Assembly (NCBI GenBank): GCA_947442905.1
Contig: CANEWV010000001.1
Location: 1-25,649, forward strand
Origin: Chitinophagaceae bacterium
GTDB taxonomy: Bacteria; Bacteroidota; Bacteroidia; Chitinophagales; Chitinophagaceae
Direction: 5' to 3'
Length of the DNA: 25,649 bases
Position 1 is the stretch's first letter, and each line of letters begins with the position of its first letter. Shown here piece after piece: positions 14,343 through 23,695 of this stretch. The position numbers were made by a program, and so were the translations under genes. The notes beneath the pieces are model-generated. The model saw only the letters and a list, made by a program, of their open reading frames with translations, ran no database searches and was not told where the DNA came from.

Positions 14343-17300
14343 TGAAAAAATTACTTTTTTTATTGCTATCATTTACTGCAGCTGCAAGTTTTAAATCCGT
14401 AGCGCAGGCGCCTTCAAGTATTAAAGTATCTCAACAGACTTTTGTCACGTATCCTTTTTCGGATCCGGATCCAATTGCGTCACAGACGGCCATTTATCCA
14501 TATTATAGGTTTGATGGTTTTACCAATAAGCCAGTTAACAAAAAATGGACAGTTGTAGAACTCGAAAACGATTATATCAAAGTTCTAATCCTTCCAGAAA
14601 TTGGCGGAAAAATTTGGACCGCTATTGATAAAACAACGGGTAAAGAATTTTTATACAACAACAAAGTTGTCAAGTTTAGGGATATTGCGATGCGCGGCCC
14701 ATGGACAAGTGGCGGACTAGAAGCCAATTATGGAATTATAGGTCATACACCCAATTGCGCTACACCAGTAGATTACAGCACTAAAAATAATATCGATGGT
14801 AGCGTTAGTTGCTTTATTGGAGTGCTAGATTTATTAACCAGAACCAATTGGCAAATAGAAATTAACCTACCCAAAGACAAAGCATACTTTACCACAAATT
14901 CAATATGGAATAATAATACAAGTATTGGTCAACCCTACTATCATTGGATGAACGCCGGTATCAAAACAAAAGGGAATCTCGAATTTATTTATCCGGGGAC
15001 AAATTATATTGGGCATGGCGGCGAATATGCGTCATGGCCAATCAACGAAGACAATGGCAAGCGTATCAATTTTTACGAAGAAAATAATTTTGGCACCTAC
15101 AAATCATACCATGTAATTGGCAAACAAACCGATTTTTTTGGCGCTTACTGGCATGACGATAATTACGGTATGGTACGCTATGCTCCATATGACAATAAAG
15201 CAGGAAAAAAGATTTGGATTTGGGGACTATCACGTCAGGGTATGATTTGGGAAAAAATATTAACCGACAACGATGGTCAGTACGCTGAAATACAGTCTGG
15301 ACGGTTATTTAACCAAAATGCCTCTAACAGTAGCTTCACACCATTTAAGCATATAGAATTTGCGCCGCATGCTACGGATACCTGGAAAGAATATTGGTAT
15401 CCCGTTAATAAAACAAAAGGTATTGTTGTAGCTGGCGAATCTGCTGCACTTAATATTAAAATAGAAGATGGATTTCTAAAATGGTACTGCTCACCAGTTG
15501 CATTTTTTAATGACACATTAGAAATCGTTGTAGATGGCAAGCAAATAGTAAAAAAAGTAATTAATGCAAAACCACTTCAAACAATAAGCGATTCAATTAA
15601 AATTGGACTCGGAAAAACAGATCTTTCAATTTCACTAACCAAACAACAACTCACATGGAAAAGTGATCCTACATATAATGCGCTTTCTAGACCACTAGAA
15701 ACGCCTGTAAAGTTTGAATGGAACACTGCAGAAGGCCTAGTTATTCAGGGTAAAGAACTCATGGACCAAAAAATGTTTGCAGAAGCTGAAATTAAATTAA
15801 AGGAGTCTTTAACAAAAGACCCTTATCATTTACAAGGGCTCATTAAACTAGCAGAATTATACATTAGAAACGGTGAAGACCAAAAAGCATTTGATGTTTC
15901 TAAAACTGCTATATCTATTGATGCACACCATGGTGCAGCAAATTATTATTATGGCTTAAGTGCAGCGCATTTGCATAAAGAGGCAGATGCTATTGATGGC
16001 TTTAGCATTGCAACCATGAGTGTAGAATATAAATCAGCAGCATTAACAGAACTTGCAAAAATACATGCCCAACACAAAAGATGGGACAAAGCCCTGTCCT
16101 ACGCATCACAAGCAACGGATTATAATAAATACAATAGTGATGCCATCGCAATTCAAATAATAGCAAAGCAACAATTAGGAAATTTTTCCGGGGCAAAACA
16201 ATTGATTACAAATCTAGAAAAAGAGCAGCCTTTAAATTTGTATGTAAAATGGTTTACAAACAAGCTTGCATTTAAAAATGAACTACCTGAAGAATCTATT
16301 CTAGAACTAGCCTCATTTTATGCCAACATAAAACTTGAATCAGAATTATTAAAAATATTAGAAGCGCTCCCCAATCATCCATTGGCTATTTATTGGAAAG
16401 CCTATTTACATAAATCCAATACGAGTAAAGCAAATGAATTATTAGCTAAAGCGAATAGCTCATCAACATTACTCATATTTCCTTTTAGGACATCCTTTAT
16501 ACCTATTTTACAATGGGCTGTAAAAAATAGTACGAGTTGGAAACCCAGTTATTATTTGGCCCTCTTAATGCATGATAAAAATAAAAAAGAAGAAGCATTA
16601 CAAATGGTTACTGCACTAGGCACAGCACCTACAGATGCTCACTTTTATGGACTTCGAGCTGTTTGGAATAAGGGCCAGACAAATGCCAAAGAATTAGACT
16701 TACATAAAGCAATACAATTAGACCCATCTGCTTGGAGATATCAAAAACTACTCGTTCAACACTATCTCCAAACAAAAAATTATGATAAAGCACTTGTGGT
16801 AGCAGAAAGTTTTAAAAAACAAAGCTCCAATGAAAATTTTATCATGGATATGCTTTTAGCTAAAACGCTACTCCTCAATAAAAAATACAAAGAATGTGAT
16901 GAGTTACTTTCAAGCATGGATGTTATTCCATTTGAAGGCTCTACCGACGGAAGAGCTTTATATTGGGAGGCAAAAATGATGCAAGCTGTTACTGCATTAA
17001 AAAATAAAAACTATAGAACTGCTATTCAATTTATTCAAGAAGCGCAAGAATGGCCAGAAAATTTAGGTGCAGGTAAACCTTATGAGTCTGATATAGACAG
17101 TAGGCTAGAACAGTACTTACAATATGTTTGTTTGAAACAACTAAACAAACTAGATAGTGCGCAAATATTACTTAAAAAAATTACTGCATTTAAACCAGGC
17201 ATTTACAACACTATTAGAAATTTTCAAGCGGCCAATAATTTAATTACCAAGTGGGCTTACAATGAGCTACATGAAAGCTTTGATTGGAATGCATGGATGC

Positions 17301-18253
17301 AAACTCAAATTAATAAATACCCTCAATTTAAAGAAACCTTTAACTGGGTATTAAGCAAAGCAAATAATAACAATGACAGCAGCCTAGCATCTGAAGATCC
17401 TTGGATGCGCGTTATTGATGAGAGTATGGAATCATTAGAACTCAATAATCATGATGCATATATTTTTATCCAAAAACCAGAAAGAAGAAATGATCAAACA
17501 AAATGGGAACTAGTATGGGAGGATAATTTTAATACGGGATATTTAGACACTACTTACTGGAGTAAAATTGGTTTATTTTCTACCCCTAAATGGAAAATGC
17601 CTAAAGAAAAATGGAGAGACAATACAGGCTGCTTTAGATACATCACTGATACCGATGATAGAGTTGTACAGTTTGATAATGAAAATATTATTTTAAGAGG
17701 CATTGTAAACAATGATACCATTAACGGAGATCCAAGACCTCTTTTAACAGGGGGCATTTATAGTTACAATAAATTTGCTTTTCAATATGGACGCATAGAA
17801 GTGCGTGCTAAATTAGATGCTGCCCATGGAGCTTGGCCTGCCATTTGGATGCTTTCTGAAAAAGATATGTATCCAAATCAAAACAATGGAGAAATGGATA
17901 TTATGGAAAGGCTCAATCATGATAGTTTTGCTTATCAAACAACACACAATCATGCTACCATAACATTAAAACAGGAAGTGCCTAAAAAATTTAACACCGG
18001 AAAAATTGACCCAAGCGGATATAACACTTACAGTGTAAGTTGGTACCCCGATAAATTAGTGTATGCTATTAATGGTATTGAAACCATCACCTATCCAAAA
18101 GTTGCAGGTGGTAGTACGTATCAATGGCCCTTTGATCAGCCCTTTTACTTAATTATTGATCAGCAACTTGAAGGCAGCTGGCCTGGCAAAGTCACCAATT
18201 TAAAGGAGCTACCTATAAACATGACTGTTGATTGGGTTAAGTTATATCAGTAA
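14342..18253 (+). CDS. Exported DUF5107-TPR-GH16 fusion protein
   Basis: A 1303-residue exported protein with three regions. (1) After a signal peptide (1-21), residues about 37-345 match DUF5107-type beta domains: YPFSDPDPI, LPEIGGKIWTAIDK, the WIWGLSRQGMIWE segment (around 292-303) and EIQSGRLFNQ. (2) Residues about 462-1000 are helical TPR-like repeats. (3) Residues 1055-1303 form a glycoside hydrolase family 16 domain: WELVWEDNF start, GRIEVRAKLDAAHGAWPAIW, the catalytic E-x-D-x-x-E as E1184-M-D1186-I-M-E1189, and the typical end MTVDWVKLYQ. GH16 enzymes cut beta-1,3- or beta-1,4-glucans or galactans by a retaining mechanism, so a periplasmic or surface polysaccharide hydrolase is likely. 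DUF5107 with TPR is familiar; joined to GH16 it is unusual. No T9SS sorting domain is present. Confidence 0.88.
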   Translation: MKKLLFLLLSFTAAASFKSVAQAPSSIKVSQQTFVTYPFSDPDPIASQTAIYPYYRFDGFTNKPVNKKWTVVELENDYIKVLILPEIGGKIWTAIDKTTGKEFLYNNKVVKFRDIAMRGPWTSGGLEANYGIIGHTPNCATPVDYSTKNNIDGSVSCFIGVLDLLTRTNWQIEINLPKDKAYFTTNSIWNNNTSIGQPYYHWMNAGIKTKGNLEFIYPGTNYIGHGGEYASWPINEDNGKRINFYEENNFGTYKSYHVIGKQTDFFGAYWHDDNYGMVRYAPYDNKAGKKIWIWGLSRQGMIWEKILTDNDGQYAEIQSGRLFNQNASNSSFTPFKHIEFAPHATDTWKEYWYPVNKTKGIVVAGESAALNIKIEDGFLKWYCSPVAFFNDTLEIVVDGKQIVKKVINAKPLQTISDSIKIGLGKTDLSISLTKQQLTWKSDPTYNALSRPLETPVKFEWNTAEGLVIQGKELMDQKMFAEAEIKLKESLTKDPYHLQGLIKLAELYIRNGEDQKAFDVSKTAISIDAHHGAANYYYGLSAAHLHKEADAIDGFSIATMSVEYKSAALTELAKIHAQHKRWDKALSYASQATDYNKYNSDAIAIQIIAKQQLGNFSGAKQLITNLEKEQPLNLYVKWFTNKLAFKNELPEESILELASFYANIKLESELLKILEALPNHPLAIYWKAYLHKSNTSKANELLAKANSSSTLLIFPFRTSFIPILQWAVKNSTSWKPSYYLALLMHDKNKKEEALQMVTALGTAPTDAHFYGLRAVWNKGQTNAKELDLHKAIQLDPSAWRYQKLLVQHYLQTKNYDKALVVAESFKKQSSNENFIMDMLLAKTLLLNKKYKECDELLSSMDVIPFEGSTDGRALYWEAKMMQAVTALKNKNYRTAIQFIQEAQEWPENLGAGKPYESDIDSRLEQYLQYVCLKQLNKLDSAQILLKKITAFKPGIYNTIRNFQAANNLITKWAYNELHESFDWNAWMQTQINKYPQFKETFNWVLSKANNNNDSSLASEDPWMRVIDESMESLELNNHDAYIFIQKPERRNDQTKWELVWEDNFNTGYLDTTYWSKIGLFSTPKWKMPKEKWRDNTGCFRYITDTDDRVVQFDNENIILRGIVNNDTINGDPRPLLTGGIYSYNKFAFQYGRIEVRAKLDAAHGAWPAIWMLSEKDMYPNQNNGEMDIMERLNHDSFAYQTTHNHATITLKQEVPKKFNTGKIDPSGYNTYSVSWYPDKLVYAINGIETITYPKVAGGSTYQWPFDQPFYLIIDQQLEGSWPGKVTNLKELPINMTVDWVKLYQ

Positions 18254-18380
18254 ATAGATGATTATCAATTAGTTAATTAATTTAGTAAGCCTCGAGTTAA
18301 CAATTTGATAATATAGCTGAATCCCTATTTGAATTGGATTTCAAGACCTTTACAATCAATTCATTAAACAAAAAATTGTC

Positions 18381-19028
18381 ATGGACTTTAATTCAATTTT
18401 CAAAGTATTCTTACCAAAAGACCGCGTATTTTATCAGTTATTCGAAGAAGTTGCAGAGCATGTGCACGAAATGGGTATCAAACTCAAGGAGATGGTGAAT
18501 GAGGCTGACGCAGATAAAAGAGCGAGTATTTTAGCCCAAATTGAATCATTAGAGCATACCAACGACGATTTAACCCATAACATTTTTACGGAGCTTGGAA
18601 GAAACTTTATCACACCATTTGATAGAGAAGATATTCACTACCTAGCTACATCACTAGATGATATTGCAGACTACATTTATGCGTCTGCTAAAAAGATCAA
18701 TTTTTATAAAATTAATCCTAACGATTTAGGTATCCACAAATTAACGGAGCTTGTTTTACAAGGCACTATCGAAACTAAAAAAGCGGTGATGGGTCTTCGC
18801 GATATGAAAAATATCAAAGAAATGACGGACGCTATGATTAAAGTTAATAGCATCGAAAACCAAGCAGATGATGTGTTTGATATGAGTATCGAAAAATTAT
18901 TTGAGCAAGAAAATGATTTTAAAATCATCATCAAAAAAAGAGAGATCTATCAAGTACTTGAAATTGCAACCGATAAAATCGAAGACGTTTCAAATGTGAT
19001 CGAATCTATTATTATCAAGTACGCTTAA
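18381..19028 (+). CDS. DUF47-family (PhoU-like) Pit accessory protein
   Basis: A 215-residue all-helical cytoplasmic protein of the DUF47/YkaA family, distantly related to PhoU. It begins MDFNSIFKVFLPKDRVFYQLFEE and shows the family's metal-site-like acidic helices: TELGRNFITPFDREDIHYLA and LDDIADYIYASAKKI in the first half, and IKVNSIENQADDVFDMSIEKLF and VLEIATDKIEDVSNVIESIIIKYA in the second. Members are commonly encoded next to Pit phosphate transporters and are thought to regulate them. Here the Pit gene starts 10 bases after the stop. The 127 bases upstream hold the operon's promoter, though I see no convincing consensus box. Confidence 0.94.
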   Translation: MDFNSIFKVFLPKDRVFYQLFEEVAEHVHEMGIKLKEMVNEADADKRASILAQIESLEHTNDDLTHNIFTELGRNFITPFDREDIHYLATSLDDIADYIYASAKKINFYKINPNDLGIHKLTELVLQGTIETKKAVMGLRDMKNIKEMTDAMIKVNSIENQADDVFDMSIEKLFEQENDFKIIIKKREIYQVLEIATDKIEDVSNVIESIIIKYA

Positions 19029-19038
19029 TTCCATTTTA

Positions 19039-20751
19039 ATGAGTTTATTAATTGTCATTATCGCATTAGCGTTAATATTTGATTATATTAATGGTTTCCA
19101 TGACGCGGCTAATTCAATTGCTACCGTTGTATCAACAAAAGTTTTAACCCCATTTCAGGCAGTATTGTGGGCTGCATTATTTAATGTAGTGGCATTTTTT
19201 ATTTTTAAAGACCACGCAGTTGCCAATTCCATTAGTAAAACTGTTTTTAAAGATTTTATTACACTTCCTGTAATTTTTTCTGGATTATTAGCTGCTATTT
19301 TTTGGAACCTACTTACCTGGTGGTATGGTATACCTTCTTCCTCATCACACACCTTAATTGGAGGCTTTGCTGGTGCTGCTATTGCCCATGCGCTTACTGT
19401 AAAAGGCATTGCTTACCCATGGTCTAAAATTGTAGATAGCCATACCATTTTAATGACTGTATTTTTCATTTTTTTAGCGCCAATTATAGGTATCATTATA
19501 TCGGTGTTTATTACGGTTGTAACTATCATGCGCAATATTTGGCTCCGAATAGCAATCATTATTGTAGTAACACTAGGCACCGCTGTTTTATTTGACAATT
19601 TTGAAACCAATAAAATGAACGAGAACGTTCAGAAATTTTATGGTATAGATAAATACAAAAAAGAGGTGGCTACCATTAAAGAAGAGCTTGAAACCAAACA
19701 GGGTAATAGCGACTTACTTGCAAAACTTGCGCTCAATCAAGAAAAATTAGATAAGGCAAACGTTTATTACAATCATATTCAACCCCTTATTAACGACTTT
19801 GATAATTCAAGTGCAAATGCAATTGCCAAAATAGCAAATGACAGCGGATGGCTCAAAAGTGCCGCTGCTAGCAAAATTAAAGATGCTGTCAGAAATGCAA
19901 ATGACTACTTAGTATTAGAATCTAAAGCACCATCAGACAAGGTAGCAAAAGCTGAATACGATATTGCGAAAGAAAAAACAGAAGGCTATAAAGAACCTTT
20001 AAAATCATATTTAGCTGGTGAAATTTCTGTTGACTCTGCTATTAAAGCAGTAGATGCAATTTATCCAATTAAGCCTCAAAACATAGAAAAAGTAAAAGGT
20101 AAAATTGAGAAATTTAATATCGAAAAGTCTTTTGCTGCAGAAATTGACAAGGCAGATAACTCCATGATTGTTTATGGCATTTTAATTTCATCACTCATCT
20201 TTATATTAATTTACCTCTACGTAGAAAAAATAAAAACGCCAACTGCTTATACCGTTGCCTATATGTTCAAGAAATTACAGCTATTTAGTTCGGCTGCATT
20301 TAGTATTGGACACGGTGGTAACGATGCTCAAAAAGTAATGGGTATTATTGGAGCTGCTTTAATTGCTAGTGGAAGTATTCAAGATTTTGGTCAACTTCCA
20401 ACTTGGGTTCCAATTGCTTGCTATGTATCTATTGGTCTTGGAACAATGAGTGGTGGTTGGAAAATTGTAAAAACAATGGGGTCAAAAATCACCAAAGTAA
20501 CACCACTAGAAGGCGTTGCTGCAGAAACTGCTGGTGCATTTACCTTGTTTTTTACAGGGCAAATGGGTATCCCAGTATCAACTACACATACCATTACAGG
20601 TTCTATTATTGGAGTGGGTGCTACTAAACGTTTAAGTGCGGTTAGATGGGGCGTAACAACCAATTTATTATGGGCCTGGGTACTTACCATTCCTGTGAGT
20701 GCAACCCTTGCTGCCATCACTTACTTTATTGTTACCTTATTTGTAAAATAG
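19039..20751 (+). CDS. Pit-family inorganic phosphate transporter with an enlarged central domain
   Basis: A 570-residue inner-membrane transporter of the PiT/PHO4 family, driving phosphate (often as a metal-phosphate complex) uptake with an ion gradient. Both halves of the inverted repeat carry the signature: GFHDAANSIATVVSTK at residues 19-34 and GHGGNDAQKVMG at 424-435; SSSSHTLIGGFAGAAIAHAL and IPVSTTHTITGSIIGVG are the matching second motifs. Between the halves, residues about 185-373 form a hydrophilic, charged, mostly helical insert (YKKEVATIKEELETKQ and following), larger than the loop in classic PitA proteins of about 500 residues. It is the second gene of a DUF47-pit operon and is followed by a strong terminator. 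Confidence 0.95.
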   Translation: MSLLIVIIALALIFDYINGFHDAANSIATVVSTKVLTPFQAVLWAALFNVVAFFIFKDHAVANSISKTVFKDFITLPVIFSGLLAAIFWNLLTWWYGIPSSSSHTLIGGFAGAAIAHALTVKGIAYPWSKIVDSHTILMTVFFIFLAPIIGIIISVFITVVTIMRNIWLRIAIIIVVTLGTAVLFDNFETNKMNENVQKFYGIDKYKKEVATIKEELETKQGNSDLLAKLALNQEKLDKANVYYNHIQPLINDFDNSSANAIAKIANDSGWLKSAAASKIKDAVRNANDYLVLESKAPSDKVAKAEYDIAKEKTEGYKEPLKSYLAGEISVDSAIKAVDAIYPIKPQNIEKVKGKIEKFNIEKSFAAEIDKADNSMIVYGILISSLIFILIYLYVEKIKTPTAYTVAYMFKKLQLFSSAAFSIGHGGNDAQKVMGIIGAALIASGSIQDFGQLPTWVPIACYVSIGLGTMSGGWKIVKTMGSKITKVTPLEGVAAETAGAFTLFFTGQMGIPVSTTHTITGSIIGVGATKRLSAVRWGVTTNLLWAWVLTIPVSATLAAITYFIVTLFVK

Positions 20752-20771
20752 AAATAATTAGTTCGTTTTTT

Positions 20772-20805
20772 AAACCCCAGTTGCTACGTGTAACTGGGGT
20801 TTTTT
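20772..20805 (+). terminator. Intrinsic terminator of the DUF47-pit operon
   Basis: AAACCCCAGTT (20772-20782) pairs with AACTGGGGTTT (20792-20802) in a perfect 11-bp stem around GCTACGTGT, and the T run continues to 20805. It lies 20 bases after the pit stop and 29 bases before the start of the next gene, so the BNR gene must have a promoter in the short space that follows or be expressed by read-through. Confidence 0.93.
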
Positions 20806-20833
20806 ATTACATTTAATGTACAAAAGAATTCCC

Positions 20834-23695
20834 ATGAAAAAATTCATACTGTTTGGCCTAGTGTTTACTTTCATAAGTGCTTCAATTACCGCACAAATAA
20901 TACAACCTAGTTTAGTAAAGGGTTTGCAATACCGCATGATTGGGCCTCACAGAGGAGGAAGAACAGTTGGTATGTGTGGTGTTCCATCACAACCAAATGT
21001 GTTTTATATGGGTGTGAACAATGGTGGCGTTTGGAAAACAACCGATTTTGGACATACATGGAATCCAATTTTCGATACTCAAAATACTGGATCTGTGGGT
21101 GATGTTGCTGTGGCTGTTTCAAATCCAAATGTAGTGTATGTTGGAAGTGGCGAAGGAATTCAAAGACCCGACTTATCTATTGGTAATGGACTCTATAAAT
21201 CTATTGATGCTGGAAAGACATGGAAAAATATGGGCCTACAAGATGCACAACAAATTGGTGGCATCAGTGTAGATCCAACCAATGAAAATAGAATTTTTGT
21301 TGCAGCACTCGGCCATCCTTATGGACCCAACAAAGAAAGAGGCGTTTACAAAAGTATTGATGGCGGTAAAACACTCGAGCAGGTTTTATATATCGATGAG
21401 AACACAGGTGCTGTGCAGGTTACTATCGATCCTAATAACACACAAATTGTTTTTGCAACACTTTGGGCGGCAAGACAAGGGCCTTGGGAAAATGGTGTAT
21501 TTAATGGGCCAGCAAGTGGATTATATAAATCAGTAGATGGCGGCAAAAATTGGAGAAAAATTACAAATGGTTTTCCTAGTACTACACAAGATGGTTTGGG
21601 TAGAATTGGTTTTACCATTGCTCCTAGTAATTCAAATAGAATGTATGCCACTGTTGATGCAGAAAAAAATGGTGGTATTTACAGAAGTGATGACGGCGGA
21701 GAAAATTGGTACTTACTTACAACAGATGCTAGGTTTTGGGGAAGAGGTTCAGATTTTGCAGAAGTAAAATGTGATCCGAAAAATGAAGACATAGTTTATT
21801 CTGCAAACGTTGTTATGTGGAAGTCTACCAATGGTGGAAAAAATTGGACAGGAATTAAAGGTGCGCCAGGTGGTGATGACTACCACCGTATTTGGATCAA
21901 TCCAAACAATCCAGATATTATGGCCATTGGATTAGATCAAGGAGGTATTGTTACGGTAAATGGTGGTGAAACATACTCAAGCTGGTACAACCAACCCACT
22001 GCGCAATTTTACCACGTTAGTACAGACAATGCTTTTCCTTACAATGTATATGGTGGCCAGCAAGAAAGTGGCTCTGTGGGTATTGTGTCTAGGAGTAACG
22101 ATGGTAATATTACTTTTAGAGAATGGCATCCTGTTGGCGTAGAAGAATATGGTTATGTTGCCCCAGATCCACTAGATCCAAATATTATTTATGGTGGAAA
22201 AATTACAAAGTTTGATAAGCGCACAGGTCAAGTACAAAACATTGCTCCTGAACCCGTAAGATCTGGTAAAGTTCGCTTTTTGAGAACTGCGCCCGTACTT
22301 TTTTCTCCAGTAGACAATAAAACATTATTTTTTGCGGGTAACGTTATTTTTAAAACCTTAGATGGCGGCAATAGCTGGCAAACCATTAGTCCTGATTTAT
22401 CTAGAGAAGCTTGGGATATCCCTAATAGCGTTGGCGTATATACTACAGAACAATTAAAAACAATGCCACGTAGAGGTGTTGTATATACACTTGCCCCTTC
22501 TTACCAAAATATAAATATTTTATGGGCTGGTACGGATGATGGCCTCATTCACATTACAAAAGATGGCGGAAAAACATGGAAAAATATTACACCACCAGCT
22601 ATAACTGCATGGAGTAAAATTTCTATGATTGAAGCAAGCCGATTTGATGAACAAACCGCCTATGTAGCAGTCAATAGAATTAGATGCGACGACATGCATG
22701 CCTATATCTATAAAACAACTGATGGTGGCGCTAGCTGGAAACTAATTACAACAGGTTTACCCAATGAACCTATTAATACAGTAAGAGAAGATGGTATAAA
22801 AAAAGGATTACTATTTGCAGGATCTGAAAATGCAATATACACATCATTAGATGGCGGAAATAACTGGCAGTCTTTGCAATTAAATATGCCAGCAACATCC
22901 ATTAGAGATTTGGTTATTAAAGATGATGATATTGTTGTAGGAACGCACGGAAGAAGTTTTTGGATTTTAGATAACATTACACCACTTCGTCAAATAAATA
23001 ATAGTACTTCAAAAGAAACGGTTTTATTTAAACCACAACCAGCTATTCGTGTAAGATGGAATATGAATACAGATACACCGCTTCCGCCAGAAGAACCCGC
23101 TGGTCAAAACCCGCCAGATGGAGCAGTGATAGATTTTCATATACCCGTTAATACAAACGGACCCGTTGTACTAAGCATTACAGATGCAAAAGGAAAAATA
23201 ATTAGAACATTTTCGAGTAATGATACTATGTACACTATTCCAGCAGTAAATATTCCTTTATACTGGATCAGGCCTCAAAGTGTTTTATCTAATTCAGTAG
23301 GTGCGCACCGCTTTTTATGGGACTTAAAATATGCGCCCATTAATATACCAGTTAGCTACCCTATGACGGCTGTAAAAAACAATACAGCTCCGGAAGCTAC
23401 AGCACCATGGGTAATGCCAGGTTCATACACAATTACTTTACAAGTTAATGGGAAAACTTATACGCAGCCAATAGAAATTAAAATAGATCCACGTGTAAAA
23501 ACGAGTGTACAAGACTTACAAAAACAACATGATCTTTCTATGATTTGTTATGAGGGCCGTAAAAAAACAATCGATAAAAATCCAGCACTGTATAGAAAAT
23601 TTAGTGCGCTATTTGAAATATTAGAACAAACAGAAATGGCGCCAACAAGCCAGGTCATCAATGCAGTATTAGCAGCACAAAAAGAATTAAACTAG
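20834..23695 (+). CDS. Secreted Asp-box (BNR/sortilin-like) beta-propeller protein
   Basis: I choose the ATG at 20834 (953 residues), which opens the signal peptide MKKFILFGLVFTFISASITAQ; an ATG 18 bases upstream only adds MYKRIP. Between residues about 66 and 690 there are ten Asp-box repeats of the form S/T-x-D-x-G-x-x-W or close to it: VWKTTDFGHTW, LYKSIDAGKTW, VYKSIDGGKTL, LYKSVDGGKNW, IYRSDDGGENW, MWKSTNGGKNW, IFKTLDGGNSW, IHITKDGGKTW, IYKTTDGGASW and IYTSLDGGNNW. These indicate one or two beta-propellers of the Vps10/sortilin type. GTHGRSFWILDNITPLRQ closes the propeller part, and a beta-rich region and a helical tail follow. Such proteins are often named glycosyl hydrolases, but no catalytic motif supports that here. 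No T9SS sorting domain is seen. Confidence 0.85.
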   Translation: MKKFILFGLVFTFISASITAQIIQPSLVKGLQYRMIGPHRGGRTVGMCGVPSQPNVFYMGVNNGGVWKTTDFGHTWNPIFDTQNTGSVGDVAVAVSNPNVVYVGSGEGIQRPDLSIGNGLYKSIDAGKTWKNMGLQDAQQIGGISVDPTNENRIFVAALGHPYGPNKERGVYKSIDGGKTLEQVLYIDENTGAVQVTIDPNNTQIVFATLWAARQGPWENGVFNGPASGLYKSVDGGKNWRKITNGFPSTTQDGLGRIGFTIAPSNSNRMYATVDAEKNGGIYRSDDGGENWYLLTTDARFWGRGSDFAEVKCDPKNEDIVYSANVVMWKSTNGGKNWTGIKGAPGGDDYHRIWINPNNPDIMAIGLDQGGIVTVNGGETYSSWYNQPTAQFYHVSTDNAFPYNVYGGQQESGSVGIVSRSNDGNITFREWHPVGVEEYGYVAPDPLDPNIIYGGKITKFDKRTGQVQNIAPEPVRSGKVRFLRTAPVLFSPVDNKTLFFAGNVIFKTLDGGNSWQTISPDLSREAWDIPNSVGVYTTEQLKTMPRRGVVYTLAPSYQNINILWAGTDDGLIHITKDGGKTWKNITPPAITAWSKISMIEASRFDEQTAYVAVNRIRCDDMHAYIYKTTDGGASWKLITTGLPNEPINTVREDGIKKGLLFAGSENAIYTSLDGGNNWQSLQLNMPATSIRDLVIKDDDIVVGTHGRSFWILDNITPLRQINNSTSKETVLFKPQPAIRVRWNMNTDTPLPPEEPAGQNPPDGAVIDFHIPVNTNGPVVLSITDAKGKIIRTFSSNDTMYTIPAVNIPLYWIRPQSVLSNSVGAHRFLWDLKYAPINIPVSYPMTAVKNNTAPEATAPWVMPGSYTITLQVNGKTYTQPIEIKIDPRVKTSVQDLQKQHDLSMICYEGRKKTIDKNPALYRKFSALFEILEQTEMAPTSQVINAVLAAQKELN

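Noticed and set aside
18304..18331. TTTG repeats upstream of the DUF47-pit operon as a promoter
   Set aside because: The second element reads CCTATTTG and lacks the TA of the Bacteroidota -7 box; spacing is also slightly long.
20421..20720. Open frame of 99 codons opposite the pit gene
   Set aside because: Antisense shadow of conserved Pit membrane helices.
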